Assembly: GCF_014698795.1 (NCBI RefSeq)
Contig: NZ_JACJTR010000021.1
Location: 80,399-144,398, forward strand
Direction: 5' to 3'
DNA length: 64,000 nt
Source of the DNA: Nostoc sp. FACHB-892
GTDB lineage: Bacteria; Cyanobacteriota; Cyanobacteriia; Cyanobacteriales; Nostocaceae
The notes under the pieces were generated by a model. The model did not search any database. It saw only the letters and a program-made list of their open reading frames with translations, and was not told where the DNA came from. Shown here piece by piece: positions 33,993 through 42,858 of the stretch. A program made the position numbers and the translations under genes. Positions within the stretch are counted from its first letter, which is position 1. Every line of letters starts with the position of its first letter.

Positions 33993-35885
33993 ATGAAATC
34001 CCCACCTCCTTCAAATTCTTGGATTGGTCGCTTCGTAGGTGATAACCAGCGATACCGTTTAGATAGACGACTAGGCGGGGGTGGCATGGGAGAAGTCTTC
34101 CTGGCAACGGACACCCGTGTAGGTCAGCAGGTAGCGTTAAAGTTGCTCAAAGATACACTGCTGGCATCACAAGAAATGAGAAAGCGTTTTGAGCGTGAGG
34201 TGGCAGTTTGTGCTGCTTTGCAAAGTGACCACATTGTTAAGATTAGTGATTGTGGTGTCACCGCAGAAGGTTTTCCATTTTACGTAATGGAATATTTGCG
34301 GGGGCAAACGCTCAGACAATTAATGCTGCGCGAAAAGCGGCTATCTGTTGAGCGGACTGTGAATATTATGGGGCAAGTTTGTCAAGGTCTACAGCTTGCC
34401 CATCAAGGAGTGACTCTCCAACGGGATGGCGGAAAAAGCACTGAGCATATTCAGGTAGTTCATCGTGACTTGAAACCAGATAATATATTTTTAGTGCCTA
34501 CAGATTTGGGAGAGTGGGTAAAAGTTTTGGATTTTGGTGTCGCCAAAATTCGCAGTGAATCTTCAGAAAATTCCAACATTACAAATATAACTAGTACATT
34601 TATCGGTACATTTCGTTACGCACCTCCAGAGCAAATCCAAAGTGATAAAAACCTGGATGCTAGAGGTGATATTTACAGTTTAGGGATTATCCTTTACGAA
34701 ATGCTGAGTGGAGCTGACCCATTTGGAATCAGCATTAAGGGCAGTCATATCAGCGAAGCTTCTTGGGTATTAGCTCATGCTTATGAGCCACCGAAACCAC
34801 TGCGATCGCAACCAGGGTGTGAGCATTTATCCGTACAATTAGAAGCTGTGGTGATGAAATGCCTCCACAAGAACCCAGCTAACCGATTTGCAACCGTAGA
34901 AGAACTGAATCAGGCTTTGCAAGCTGCTGCCAAATTTGCTACAGGGAGTACTGAGCAATCGCAACCTTCCTACAATCAAGGCTCAAATCACGAAACCGTT
35001 CCCAGACAATCGAACGAGGACACGGTTATTCGCCCCCCATCTGCATACAATCAAGGCTCAAATCACGAAACCGTTCCCAGACAATCGAACGAGGACACGG
35101 TTATTCGCCCCCCATCTGCATACAATCAAGGCTCAAATCACGAAACCATTCCCAGACAATCGAACGAGGACACGGTTATTCGTCCCCCATCTGCATACAA
35201 TCAAGGCTCAAATCACGAAACCGTTCCCAGACAGGTTAACCCGATTGAGCAAAGCCAATATGAAGAAACAGTTCCTCCCCCTCAGCCTGGGTACAATCAA
35301 GATTCAAATCACGAAACCGTTCCCAGACAGGTTAACCCAGTCGAGCAAAATCAGCAGAGTCCTGTAAATAATCCGAACGCCAACAAACCGGACGTTACTT
35401 TGTATCAACCGCGACCTGCATCTAATCAAAGTAGCCCCCAAGTGCCACCAGATAAGACGTTGTTTCAACCGCGACGTGCATCTAATCAAGGCAGTCCCCA
35501 AGTGCCACCAGATAAGACATTGTTTCAACCACGACCTGGATCTAATCAAAGCAGTCCCCAAGTGCCACCAGATAAGACGTTGTTTCAACCGCGACGTGCA
35601 TCTAATCAAGGTAAACCACAAGTGCCGCCAGATGTAACGTTGTATCAACCACGACCTGCATCCAATCAAGGCAGAACACAAGTGCGAACGGATGACACTA
35701 TCTACCAACCAAGGCTAAATGAGCAGCTAACTACGAGAATTACTCCCAATTTCTTGCGAATCGTGGGAGTTGTCTTAGGTATTGGGCTGACTTTAGCGCT
35801 GGGAACCTATATATATACTCAATCTCAATCTGGAAAACAGCCAAGTAATCAGCAAATACCTAATAGCGATCGCATTCAGAACTAA
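33993..35885 (+). CDS. Membrane-anchored Ser/Thr protein kinase with tandem-repeat linker
   Basis: A ~630-residue Hanks-type kinase. Catalytic domain about residues 20-310: glycine loop LGGGGMGEVFLA, VALKLLK with the ATP Lys, HRDLKPDNIFL catalytic loop, DFGVAKI and the YAPPEQ activation-segment end. Then a linker of two tandem repeat sets (a 25-residue NHETVPRQSNEDTVIRPP type and a 20-residue VPPDKTLFQPR type), one hydrophobic helix (IVGVVLGIGLTLALGTYIYT) and a short tail. All catalytic residues are present. ATG 33993 is preferred over TTG 33984. Confidence 0.93.
   Translation: MKSPPPSNSWIGRFVGDNQRYRLDRRLGGGGMGEVFLATDTRVGQQVALKLLKDTLLASQEMRKRFEREVAVCAALQSDHIVKISDCGVTAEGFPFYVMEYLRGQTLRQLMLREKRLSVERTVNIMGQVCQGLQLAHQGVTLQRDGGKSTEHIQVVHRDLKPDNIFLVPTDLGEWVKVLDFGVAKIRSESSENSNITNITSTFIGTFRYAPPEQIQSDKNLDARGDIYSLGIILYEMLSGADPFGISIKGSHISEASWVLAHAYEPPKPLRSQPGCEHLSVQLEAVVMKCLHKNPANRFATVEELNQALQAAAKFATGSTEQSQPSYNQGSNHETVPRQSNEDTVIRPPSAYNQGSNHETVPRQSNEDTVIRPPSAYNQGSNHETIPRQSNEDTVIRPPSAYNQGSNHETVPRQVNPIEQSQYEETVPPPQPGYNQDSNHETVPRQVNPVEQNQQSPVNNPNANKPDVTLYQPRPASNQSSPQVPPDKTLFQPRRASNQGSPQVPPDKTLFQPRPGSNQSSPQVPPDKTLFQPRRASNQGKPQVPPDVTLYQPRPASNQGRTQVRTDDTIYQPRLNEQLTTRITPNFLRIVGVVLGIGLTLALGTYIYTQSQSGKQPSNQQIPNSDRIQN
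34972..35700 (+). repeat. Two in-frame tandem repeat sets inside the kinase gene (75-bp and 60-bp units)
   Basis: From about 34972 to 35330 a 75-bp unit (YNQGSNHETVPRQ...) is repeated about four times with a fifth partial version; the first copies are almost identical in DNA. From about 35395 to 35700 a 60-bp unit (VPPDKTLFQPRRASNQ...) is repeated about five times. Both encode hydrophilic linker with many Thr residues in ETVP and KTLF contexts, reminiscent of kinase autophosphorylation or FHA-docking sites. Confidence 0.85.
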
Positions 35886-35886
35886 C

Positions 35887-35988
35887 GTCAACAGTTAACA
35901 GTTAACAGTTAACGACCGTAAAGAGTGTTTATACAATTTAGGCATGCATCAGCTAATGATAAATGACTGATGACTAATGACTAATGAC
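35887..35988. repeat. Short heptamer-type tandem repeats
   Basis: Runs of AACAGTT (35887-35914) and of TGACTAA-type heptamers (35952-35988) lie between the kinase and ligase genes. Such short tandem repeats are typical of heterocystous cyanobacterial spacers. Confidence 0.6.
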
Positions 35989-37585
35989 CATATTCATCCC
36001 AAGCCACGGGAAAAGAATAATCTGAAAACGCGGATAAATCATGATTCTCGCTGCGGGTTTCTTCATCGAGAACTTTCACGACTTTGTTATAAATATCTTG
36101 TGCTTGTTGCGGGGAATCACCAATGCTGGTTAATCCCAACTTGCCAAACTGTGAAAGGCAACCCATAAGATGAAACACTGTGCCCGTTTCAGTACCACTA
36201 TCAAAGTGGAGTCTGTGGTGAGCAATGATATCCATCAAATCATTAGGCAATAATCCCTGATAGCGCTCTTTTTGCAGATTATCTGTGGCAATGTAGTATT
36301 TTGGACGACCTTGCTGACTATAAAATAAACCCGTGGAAAGGTCATAGCGCCCGTTTGTTAATAATTTCAGGGTCATGAATGGATGAGTTGTACCGCCTTT
36401 ACGCAGGTTAATTTCGATCGCCTGAATATCCCACTCTCGGTTACCCTTGTCAACGGCAATAAAATCTACGCCAAATCGCTCTAAAGTGCCTTTCTCTGCT
36501 AACTTTCTGCCAACTTGTATTCCCAATTGCTGTAATTGCAATCGATAGCTTTCATCAGCCGGAAAGCGACAACCTAAATAAATCTGACCGTCTGGACCTC
36601 CGAGAATTTGGTCGTGGGTTGAAAGAATTTCCACTTCACCAGTCGGTGTGATTCGTCCTTGAACACTGGGCGATAGCTTAATTTCCCCTTCCAGAAATGC
36701 TTCGCTGATTGCCCCCAATTCAGAGATTCTTCCTGAAAAGTTATCCCAAGTCTCAAGCTTTGCTTGAAAGCGCATTGTTGAAAAGCGATCGCTAATCGCT
36801 GCTACCCTTTCGGCATGAGTCCCTTTACCTGGTGCTAAATTCTCAATTGGCCTAAGATCCAGCAATGCATTGCCTTCTCCCGAAATGCCTTCGTTGAGTT
36901 TTACCACTACCCGTTTTAATGTCGGTTGTCGTTCCCACAAATCACTGGTAGCTTCTGCCAAATCTGTGTGGTTCCAAACTTTTTCGCTGCCATCTGGATG
37001 CGGTACTCCGCTTTCGGCGAAGATTTGCCGACTACCACTTTTTGTCCCCCAAATCTGTAAATCTGGTGCGGCAGCATAGAGAGGTACACCCAATTTTACA
37101 GACAATTCGCCTTCCCAATGCGAAGAGTTGTAGCAGATCATAAATGATTTGTCTAACCTCAAAGCTTGATGAATCCGCTTTAGCAGGCGGGGGCGTTCTA
37201 AAATCTTTTGGCTAAGAGGTTTAAGGGAGGAATCGTAAGTAGAAAGTAGCACCAAGCGACTGCGAGCATGAGAAAAAGGAATTCCTGGCAACAGTTGTAA
37301 GTAATAATCAATAATACTAGGATGTAGCGGTACTGATGTTACATAAACCAGCCGAGTCCGGGGATTTTGCAACCGAATTAAAGAAAATAGTAATCTTTCT
37401 TCATAATGTTCACAACCCTCGATCTTTCGGAGTTCGCGCTGGTCGAGACTTAGGGAAGGAATAATTAAAATATCCGCTTCACTATTGTCAAATGACTCGC
37501 TCGTTTTCCAGCGATCGCTCAGGGTTAATTGTAAGCGGCGAAACTTTTCAACCTGCTCTAACTCGGAAACATTTAGTATTGCCAT
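35981..37585 (-). CDS. PGM1-related peptide ligase (ATP-grasp family)
   Basis: A 534-residue protein resembling the ATP-grasp peptide ligases annotated as PGM1-related (after the pheganomycin ligase). The N-terminal half is a preATP-grasp region (ILIIPSLSLDQRELRKIEG); the C-terminal half has ATP-grasp segments KRVVVKLNEGISGEGNALLD, ERFGVDFIAV and IQAIEINLRKGGTTHP, with the Mg-binding Glu/Asn pair. It would join amino acids or a small peptide by an acyl-phosphate mechanism; the substrates are unknown. Monocistronic, convergent with the kinase gene. Confidence 0.85.
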   Translation of the reverse strand: MAILNVSELEQVEKFRRLQLTLSDRWKTSESFDNSEADILIIPSLSLDQRELRKIEGCEHYEERLLFSLIRLQNPRTRLVYVTSVPLHPSIIDYYLQLLPGIPFSHARSRLVLLSTYDSSLKPLSQKILERPRLLKRIHQALRLDKSFMICYNSSHWEGELSVKLGVPLYAAAPDLQIWGTKSGSRQIFAESGVPHPDGSEKVWNHTDLAEATSDLWERQPTLKRVVVKLNEGISGEGNALLDLRPIENLAPGKGTHAERVAAISDRFSTMRFQAKLETWDNFSGRISELGAISEAFLEGEIKLSPSVQGRITPTGEVEILSTHDQILGGPDGQIYLGCRFPADESYRLQLQQLGIQVGRKLAEKGTLERFGVDFIAVDKGNREWDIQAIEINLRKGGTTHPFMTLKLLTNGRYDLSTGLFYSQQGRPKYYIATDNLQKERYQGLLPNDLMDIIAHHRLHFDSGTETGTVFHLMGCLSQFGKLGLTSIGDSPQQAQDIYNKVVKVLDEETRSENHDLSAFSDYSFPVAWDEYGH

Positions 37586-38287
37586 AACCCCTACCCTCTA
37601 ATGATCTCAATGTAGCGCACCACGCAGACTTTTGGACGATTAGTTTGTGGACTAGTTGTCAGATACTTTTGCAAGAAGGTAACTATGCAGATATCAGCCT
37701 AAATAAATATTAACATTTAGGAAAAGTGATGGTATAAATGCAAGGATTTTTACAATTACAAAATCAGAAAATATCAATCTTTATTTTTATTTAGAGAAAA
37801 TGGCATAGTTCTTGAGACAAAAGAGAGGATTGTAGACTAATTCAGTCACTCTTATTATTTTGTTTATTTTACGTCTTAAGGTTGAGTTAATTCCAGCTTG
37901 TTTTACCTCTATAGAGCGATAAACTACAGCAACATAATAGTAAACTTGAAAGCAGATGATAGGTAAAAATCCTTCATCACACGAGAATTATGTACTTGTT
38001 TTTCATGGTCAGGTAAATAGTGTGTGAGGTGTGAGGAGAAATAATGTAAGCCGCGTACAATTGCCAGCAATAAGTACGTTTGGTAAGCATCCGGGGTATA
38101 AGCACCTATGCAAATGGTTAGTGGGAACCAAAGCAAAAAATAAACCTTGGGTTGAATTTTCGATCCAAGGTTTACGTTTGAAATGGGGACAGATTATTCC
38201 CTATCACCTCTCACTTATTACCTCTGGCATAACCCAAATTACTAAGTACCTAATTACATCTAAAACTCAATTACCAATACAAAACCT
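37586..38287. other. Long AT-rich intergenic region
   Basis: About 700 bases without a convincing gene. Two overlapping antiparallel open frames (37924-38136 minus; 38031-38291 plus) show no conserved-looking composition and are thought to be chance. The region should hold promoters for the ligase (minus) and the SDR (plus). Confidence 0.5.
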
Positions 38288-39151
38288 ATGACTAATTCAG
38301 AAGAGCAACAATTACAACCGCCACAGCAGCAAGAAGCACCAGGTGTTGAATCAGAAATGACGCCAAAACCCAAATCAGATGATGCCCAGTATCGGGGTAG
38401 TGGCAAGCTACAAGATAAAGTAGCATTGATTACGGGTGCAGATAGTGGTATTGGTCGTGCTGTAGCGATCGCATTTGCTAAAGAAGGTGCAGATGTGGCG
38501 ATTCTTTACCTCAATGAACACGATGATGCCAAAGAAACAAAACAATTGGTAGAAAAACAAGGGCGTCGTGCAGTTACCATTGCAGGTGATATTGGCAATG
38601 AAGCTTTTTGTCAACAAGCTATCCAACAAACAGTTGGTGAGTTTGGCAAACTCGATATTCTCATCAACAATGCCGCCGAACAACATCCAAAAGAAAGTAT
38701 CGAAGAAATCACCGAAGAACAACTAGAGCGAACTTTCCGCACAAATATATTCTCGATGTTTTTCATGACTAAAGCTGCACTCAAGCACTTACAAGCAGGC
38801 AGTTCTATTATCAATACCACATCGGTAACAGCTTATAAAGGTAGCCCACAATTACTAGATTATTCCTCTACAAAAGGTGCGATCGTGGCTTTTACTCGCT
38901 CCTTATCAAAAAATCTGGTGTCAAAAGGAATTCGCGTTAATGCTGTCGCGCCAGGACCAATTTGGACACCTTTAATTCCCTCAACTTTTCCTGAAGAGAA
39001 AGTTGAAACTTTTGGTAAACAAGTACCAATGCAACGAGCCGGACAACCTGAAGAAGTTGCTCCTAGCTACGTATATTTAGCCTCTGATGATGGTTCTTAT
39101 GTCTCTGGACAAGTGTTACATGTCAATGGTGGAGATGTTGTGAATGGTTAA
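38288..39151 (+). CDS. Short-chain dehydrogenase/reductase (YghA-like extended SDR)
   Basis: A 287-residue NAD(P)-dependent oxidoreductase. An N-terminal Pro/Gln-rich extension of about 35 residues precedes the Rossmann motif TGADSGIGRAVAIAF (residues 49-63), NNAAEQHP (NNAG variant), catalytic Ser in INTTSVTAY and YSSTKG (Tyr-x3-Lys), and the C-terminal YVSGQVLHVNGG. The tail-extended form resembles YghA and general-stress SDRs. The substrate is unknown. ATG 38288. Confidence 0.92.
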   Translation: MTNSEEQQLQPPQQQEAPGVESEMTPKPKSDDAQYRGSGKLQDKVALITGADSGIGRAVAIAFAKEGADVAILYLNEHDDAKETKQLVEKQGRRAVTIAGDIGNEAFCQQAIQQTVGEFGKLDILINNAAEQHPKESIEEITEEQLERTFRTNIFSMFFMTKAALKHLQAGSSIINTTSVTAYKGSPQLLDYSSTKGAIVAFTRSLSKNLVSKGIRVNAVAPGPIWTPLIPSTFPEEKVETFGKQVPMQRAGQPEEVAPSYVYLASDDGSYVSGQVLHVNGGDVVNG

Positions 39152-39158
39152 GTGAAAT

Positions 39159-39195
39159 AGTTAAGAGTTAGGAGTTAGGAGTTAGGAGTTAGGAT
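39159..39195. repeat. Heptamer tandem repeat (GTTAGGA)
   Basis: Four to five copies of the heptamer AGTTAGG follow the SDR stop, a short tandem repeated repetitive sequence typical of heterocystous cyanobacteria. A complementary CCTAACTC stretch occurs at about 39240, so the transcript could fold here. Confidence 0.7.
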
Positions 39196-39356
39196 TTATA
39201 ATCGGTATATTCTTTATTTATAACCTTTTAATCCTTAACTCCTAACTCTCAATTTATAACTCTACCCTCATGGTCTTCCATTAGAGGGATGAATTAATAT
39301 TGAAATCTTGATAGTCTATCTAGGAGAAAATCATTTAAGAAATAATAACTACGTCT

Positions 39357-39614
39357 ATGGCATCTCCTACACCATTGTATGGCACAGAACTCGTAGATTG
39401 TGCTAGAGCAAATGCCAAACAAGGAATTGAAACTGCTGCTTATCAATGTGGCTATGGTCAAGACCTCAACAAATTTGCTAGCGAACTCAGACAAGCTTGT
39501 GAAGAAATGAATTTACAAGTAAAAGAACTCAGTGGATTGATTACTGATCAGGACATGATACTGCAATTGGGTACTGGCGAAATTGTTGCTCCAGACACAG
39601 AATCAGAATTGTAA
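39357..39614 (+). CDS. Conserved-looking small protein (85 aa), unknown function
   Basis: An 85-residue soluble protein starting MASPTPLYGTELVDCARANA with a central helical, acidic part (FASELRQACEEMNLQVKELSGL) and an acidic end (APDTESEL). No signal peptide or recognised motif; three cysteines (in DCARAN, YQCGYG and QACEEM). Codon use looks like the surrounding genes. The ribosome-binding site is weak. The gene stands alone, convergent with mgtE. Confidence 0.72.
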   Translation: MASPTPLYGTELVDCARANAKQGIETAAYQCGYGQDLNKFASELRQACEEMNLQVKELSGLITDQDMILQLGTGEIVAPDTESEL

Positions 39615-39669
39615 AAGTTAGTCATTTGTACTTTATTCTTCACTAATGACAAATGACTAATAACTTTTT

Positions 39670-41070
39670 TTATAACTTTAAAATTACCCTTGCTAAATTG
39701 AAGTAAATCAAAACACCCACGACATCAACTGCTGTAGTAATAAATGGTGCGGACATTAATGCCGGATCTAAACGAAGGTAGCGAAATAGAAATGGCAGTG
39801 CTGAACCGGAGATAGAAGCTAAAATAGAAATAGCGACCAAACTAGTGCCGACAGCGATCGCTACTTCTAATTGTCCTTGTAGAAAGTAAGCCCAGACAGT
39901 AGCAATCGTACCTAACATTCCTCCCAATAATGCCCCTGCGATCGCCTCTCGGCCAATTACCTGCAATGCGCCAAGCGATCGGATTTCATCAGTATTCATC
40001 CCCCGAATCACGACTGTAGAAGATTGGGCACCTACGTTACCACCAGTACCAGTCAGCAAAGGGATAAACGCTGTCAGTGTCACCACTTTTGCCAAAAGGC
40101 TTTCTTGCGACTTAATAATCGTTCCTGTAATGGTATTGGTTACAAGTAAAACCAATAACCATACAACCCGCTTTCGCGCAATTTCTAGTAAATTCATTTG
40201 AAAATAGTTGTCACCCCCCGACTGCACACCACCACCCAAGGCATAGATATCTTCGGTGGTTTCTTGTTGCAGAATATCAAACACATCATCTACGGTGACA
40301 ATACCTACTAGACGCTGTTCTCGATCTACTACAGGCACAGCCAAAAAATCATATCTTTGGATTAATCTTGCAACTTCTTCCTGATCTGTATCAGTGTGGA
40401 CAAACACCACATCACGGGTCATAATTTCGCCAATAATTTGCTCAGGCTGAGACGTTACTAACTCCCGCAACGATACAATCCCCGTTAAGCGCCTTGCTGC
40501 ATCCATGACATAAAGATAATAAATCATCTCACTGGCATTAGCTAAGTTGCGAATTCGCTCTAGGGCTTGAGATACTGTAAAGTTTTCTTTCAGCGAGATT
40601 AACTCTAGCGTCATGATTCGCCCAGCAGTATCAGCTTCATAACCCAATAGTTGGGCTGTAGCTTGGCGTTCTGCTGGACTCAGTTGTTCTAGCAAGCGAT
40701 TGACGACTTTTGCTGGTAATTCATCAAATAACCTAGCTCGGTCATCCGACGACATTTGATCGACAATATCGCGGACTTCCTGACTTTTAAGTTCCTCAAT
40801 TAACCGTTCTTGAACACTATAGTCGAGATATTCATAAACCTCTATAGCCTCATCCTTAGAAAGCAAGCGAAAAGCCAAAGCGTGCATCGCTTCTGGCAAA
40901 CCCTCAATCGCCTCGGCAATATCCGCAGGCTGCACAGGTACGAGAATAGCTTTTGCTCCCTGCAAGTCTCCTGTTTCTAGGAGCATTTGCAGCTGAGTCC
41001 GCACTAAATCTCGCAATTCCCTGCGTGAGACATTCTGGATGGTAGAGTTTAAATTGTTTGTCTCAGTCAA
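39670..41070 (-). CDS. mgtE: Magnesium transporter MgtE
   Basis: A 466-residue Mg2+ channel/transporter. The order is an N-terminal helical MgtE_N domain (residues ~35-140, AEAIEGLPEAMHALAFRLLS), two CBS domains (~145-270, e.g. LYVMDAARRLTGIVSLREL and VPVVDREQRLVGIVTVDDV), a plug helix, and five transmembrane helices with the pore-family signature LLTGTGGNVGAQSSTVVIRG. Complete. Mg2+ sensing is by the CBS/N domains, as in the family. ATG 41070. No leader riboswitch was recognised in the 5' region. Confidence 0.96.
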   Translation of the reverse strand: MTETNNLNSTIQNVSRRELRDLVRTQLQMLLETGDLQGAKAILVPVQPADIAEAIEGLPEAMHALAFRLLSKDEAIEVYEYLDYSVQERLIEELKSQEVRDIVDQMSSDDRARLFDELPAKVVNRLLEQLSPAERQATAQLLGYEADTAGRIMTLELISLKENFTVSQALERIRNLANASEMIYYLYVMDAARRLTGIVSLRELVTSQPEQIIGEIMTRDVVFVHTDTDQEEVARLIQRYDFLAVPVVDREQRLVGIVTVDDVFDILQQETTEDIYALGGGVQSGGDNYFQMNLLEIARKRVVWLLVLLVTNTITGTIIKSQESLLAKVVTLTAFIPLLTGTGGNVGAQSSTVVIRGMNTDEIRSLGALQVIGREAIAGALLGGMLGTIATVWAYFLQGQLEVAIAVGTSLVAISILASISGSALPFLFRYLRLDPALMSAPFITTAVDVVGVLIYFNLARVILKL

Positions 41071-41225
41071 AGTCCACTTTCCTCAGCCAGTTTGAACAAG
41101 GTTGCTGCCCTTAGTCTAGGGGAAAGTGGGAATGTGCGGCATTAAACTTGTGATTTTTCTGACTTGAAATAAATTAAAAACTTTTGTAACTTAACCGAAT
41201 AATCAAGGTTTCGGACGCTGATTAT

Positions 41226-41477
41226 TTAACAGTGATGCGTGAAGGCAGGGGAGGCAAAGGAGGCAAGGAAGAGGGTACTAAAGGCTTTGATCTGTTCAAA
41301 TTCTTTAGCCCGTTTTTGTATTTGGTTGCCAATGCGATCGCAAACTAATTCACACAATTCAAAAATCACAGGGTCACTGATCGCATAATAGACGCTAATT
41401 CCTTGTTGCTGACGGGACACCAAACCTCATTGAGTCAACACTTTTAAATGTTTTGAGAGATTCGCTTGTCCTAAACG
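41226..41477 (-). pseudogene. Broken ArsR/SmtB-family regulator gene
   Basis: The minus strand encodes LGQANLSKHLKVLTQ, then an in-frame TGA (41427-41429), then GLVSRQQQGISVYYAISDPVIFELCE and more: the recognition helix, wing and C-terminal helix of an ArsR-type repressor. The N-terminal third is replaced by a dispersed repeat (CGCGTAGCTTCGCAAACGAAG, about 41475-41495). With both a stop and a lost 5' end, it is almost certainly inactive. The tail (FASPAFTHHC) reads through low-complexity sequence. Confidence 0.82.
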
Positions 41478-41545
41478 CGTAGCTTCGCAAACGAAGCAAA
41501 GCAATGACACAGCCCTTGTGATTGCTTCACCTCGTTTGCAACGAC
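41475..41545. repeat. Dispersed repeat replacing the 5' part of the ArsR gene
   Basis: ACGCGTAGCTTCGCAAACG then AAGCAAAGCAATGACACAGC and TTGTGATTGCTTCACC form short nested palindromes (CTTCG/CGAAG; CAAAGCAATGACAC/TTGTGATTGCTT). This kind of sequence is often dispersed in Nostoc genomes. Confidence 0.5.
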
Positions 41546-41660
41546 AAGTGTTCAACTGGACATGATATAAGTTGAGAAATCGAATTTATAACTCATCACT
41601 TAATTACTCACAAGTTCCTCAAGTTCTCTCTCTAAATTAAGAGTAAGAGTAGACATAGGA

Positions 41661-41815
41661 CTCCGATAGCGTTCGCGTAGCGTCTCGTAGAGAAGCGGTA
41701 GCGAGTCAGACGCTCCTACGTCGCTCTAAGCATACTCCTACGGAGAAGCAAGCTACGCGGTAGCGTCTCTAAGAGTTGCCATGCCGCAGGCTTTACGCTG
41801 CGCTATCGAGCGTCT
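41661..41815. repeat. Complex GC-rich palindromic repeat (GTAGCGTCTC type)
   Basis: Multiple nested palindromes built from GCGTAGCGTCTC, GTAGAGAAGCGG and CTACGCGGTAGCGTCTC sit in otherwise AT-rich DNA. TCTC-GTA-GAGA and the two oppositely oriented TAGCGTCTC blocks allow a branched fold. No coding potential. Confidence 0.65.
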
Positions 41816-42858
41816 TTGATTTCTGAAAACATCCTGAGACTGAAAAACCTGTTTTATCAGGGTTTTATATGAAATCTTATTCAAAAATTAGATATGAGTC
41901 CTATATATAACAAAGATATAAATATAATTCATGGTCAAAATCAGGTTTTCTGCCGGGTATTGTAAAAAAATATAAATATAAAATGCAGTCAAAATGAAGC
42001 AAAGATAAATGATGGTTTTTCAAATCTTTAAATAATTCAAATTTTTCTTTATCCAATTTTCATCTAATTAATATTTTTGCAGAGAAAAAACATGAGATTA
42101 TGCGTATGTTAGTAATTGTTACTTACGTATGTTAGTAATCGTTACTGAAAGTTCATCAAAACTTTGATATTGCTTTAAAAAGGTATCTATTAATGTGAAT
42201 TTTTAAATAAAGTTCCACAAAAAAGATAGACATAAGACCTTGATCTATTGTCCAATGTATAGTTGATTGATTTTAAAACACTACTTAAAGATAGATATGT
42301 AAAATAATACTTTTAAGTACTTAAGTATATGTTTGCCTAGTTGGGCATTGGTTCACCTCAACTTCATGTACCTGCACATCGGTGAGATTATAAGCTCTCA
42401 AAAGAAGTAATTTATAAGTTTTGGTTAAGTTCACTCAACTTAATTTAAATCCATCAAAAGTTATAAATTTATTGAGAAGAAACGAAGATTTATAAGAACT
42501 AATACACCCTTCAAGTAATTTCTAGTACTTCTTGTCATATAGATTTTTTATCTAGCTGGTTTTAGGACATATAAAGCAATAAATATACTTCATAGTGTTT
42601 TATTTGAAAGTTGATCCGATAGGCAGTGGAGTAGTAAAGCAAATTAGCAAAGGAGTAAATAGCAAATAAAATCGTATCAGTAATTAAGTGACATCACATC
42701 AACATTAACAAATACATTAGTAAGTTAATCACTATTCACTTACTCATCTATGTATAACGAAACTTGTTAAGCATGGTTTTGAAAAAATCAATCTAAAACT
42801 GATTTTTAAACATGAATTATGAAATTAGTTTTAGAACTATTGTGAGGCATATATCTCA
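41816..42858. other. Long AT-rich upstream region of the PA14/sugar-dehydrogenase gene
   Basis: More than 1 kb without a gene. The notable structure is a pair of direct repeats near 42112-42155, each containing the palindrome AGTAA-N3-TTACT (listed separately). Otherwise AT-rich, with many A/T runs. It presumably includes the promoter and a long 5' leader of the 42859 gene. Confidence 0.5.
42112..42155. promoter_or_regulatory. Tandem palindromic sites (AGTAA-N3-TTACT twice), putative operator
   Basis: Two nearly identical ~22-bp direct repeats, CGTATGTTAGTAATTGTTAC and CGTATGTTAGTAATCGTTAC, each contain the inverted repeat AGTAA...TTACT. Two phased palindromes suggest a dimeric regulator binding cooperatively. 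The nearest gene downstream starts 700 bp away, so the target is uncertain. Confidence 0.45.

Noticed and set aside
34936..35708. Long open frames on both strands inside the kinase repeats
   Set aside because: They arise from repeat units with lengths divisible by three; the kinase frame explains the region.
37924..38291. Two overlapping antiparallel ORFs upstream of the SDR gene
   Set aside because: No ribosome-binding site, no recognisable motif, and mutually exclusive; best seen as chance.
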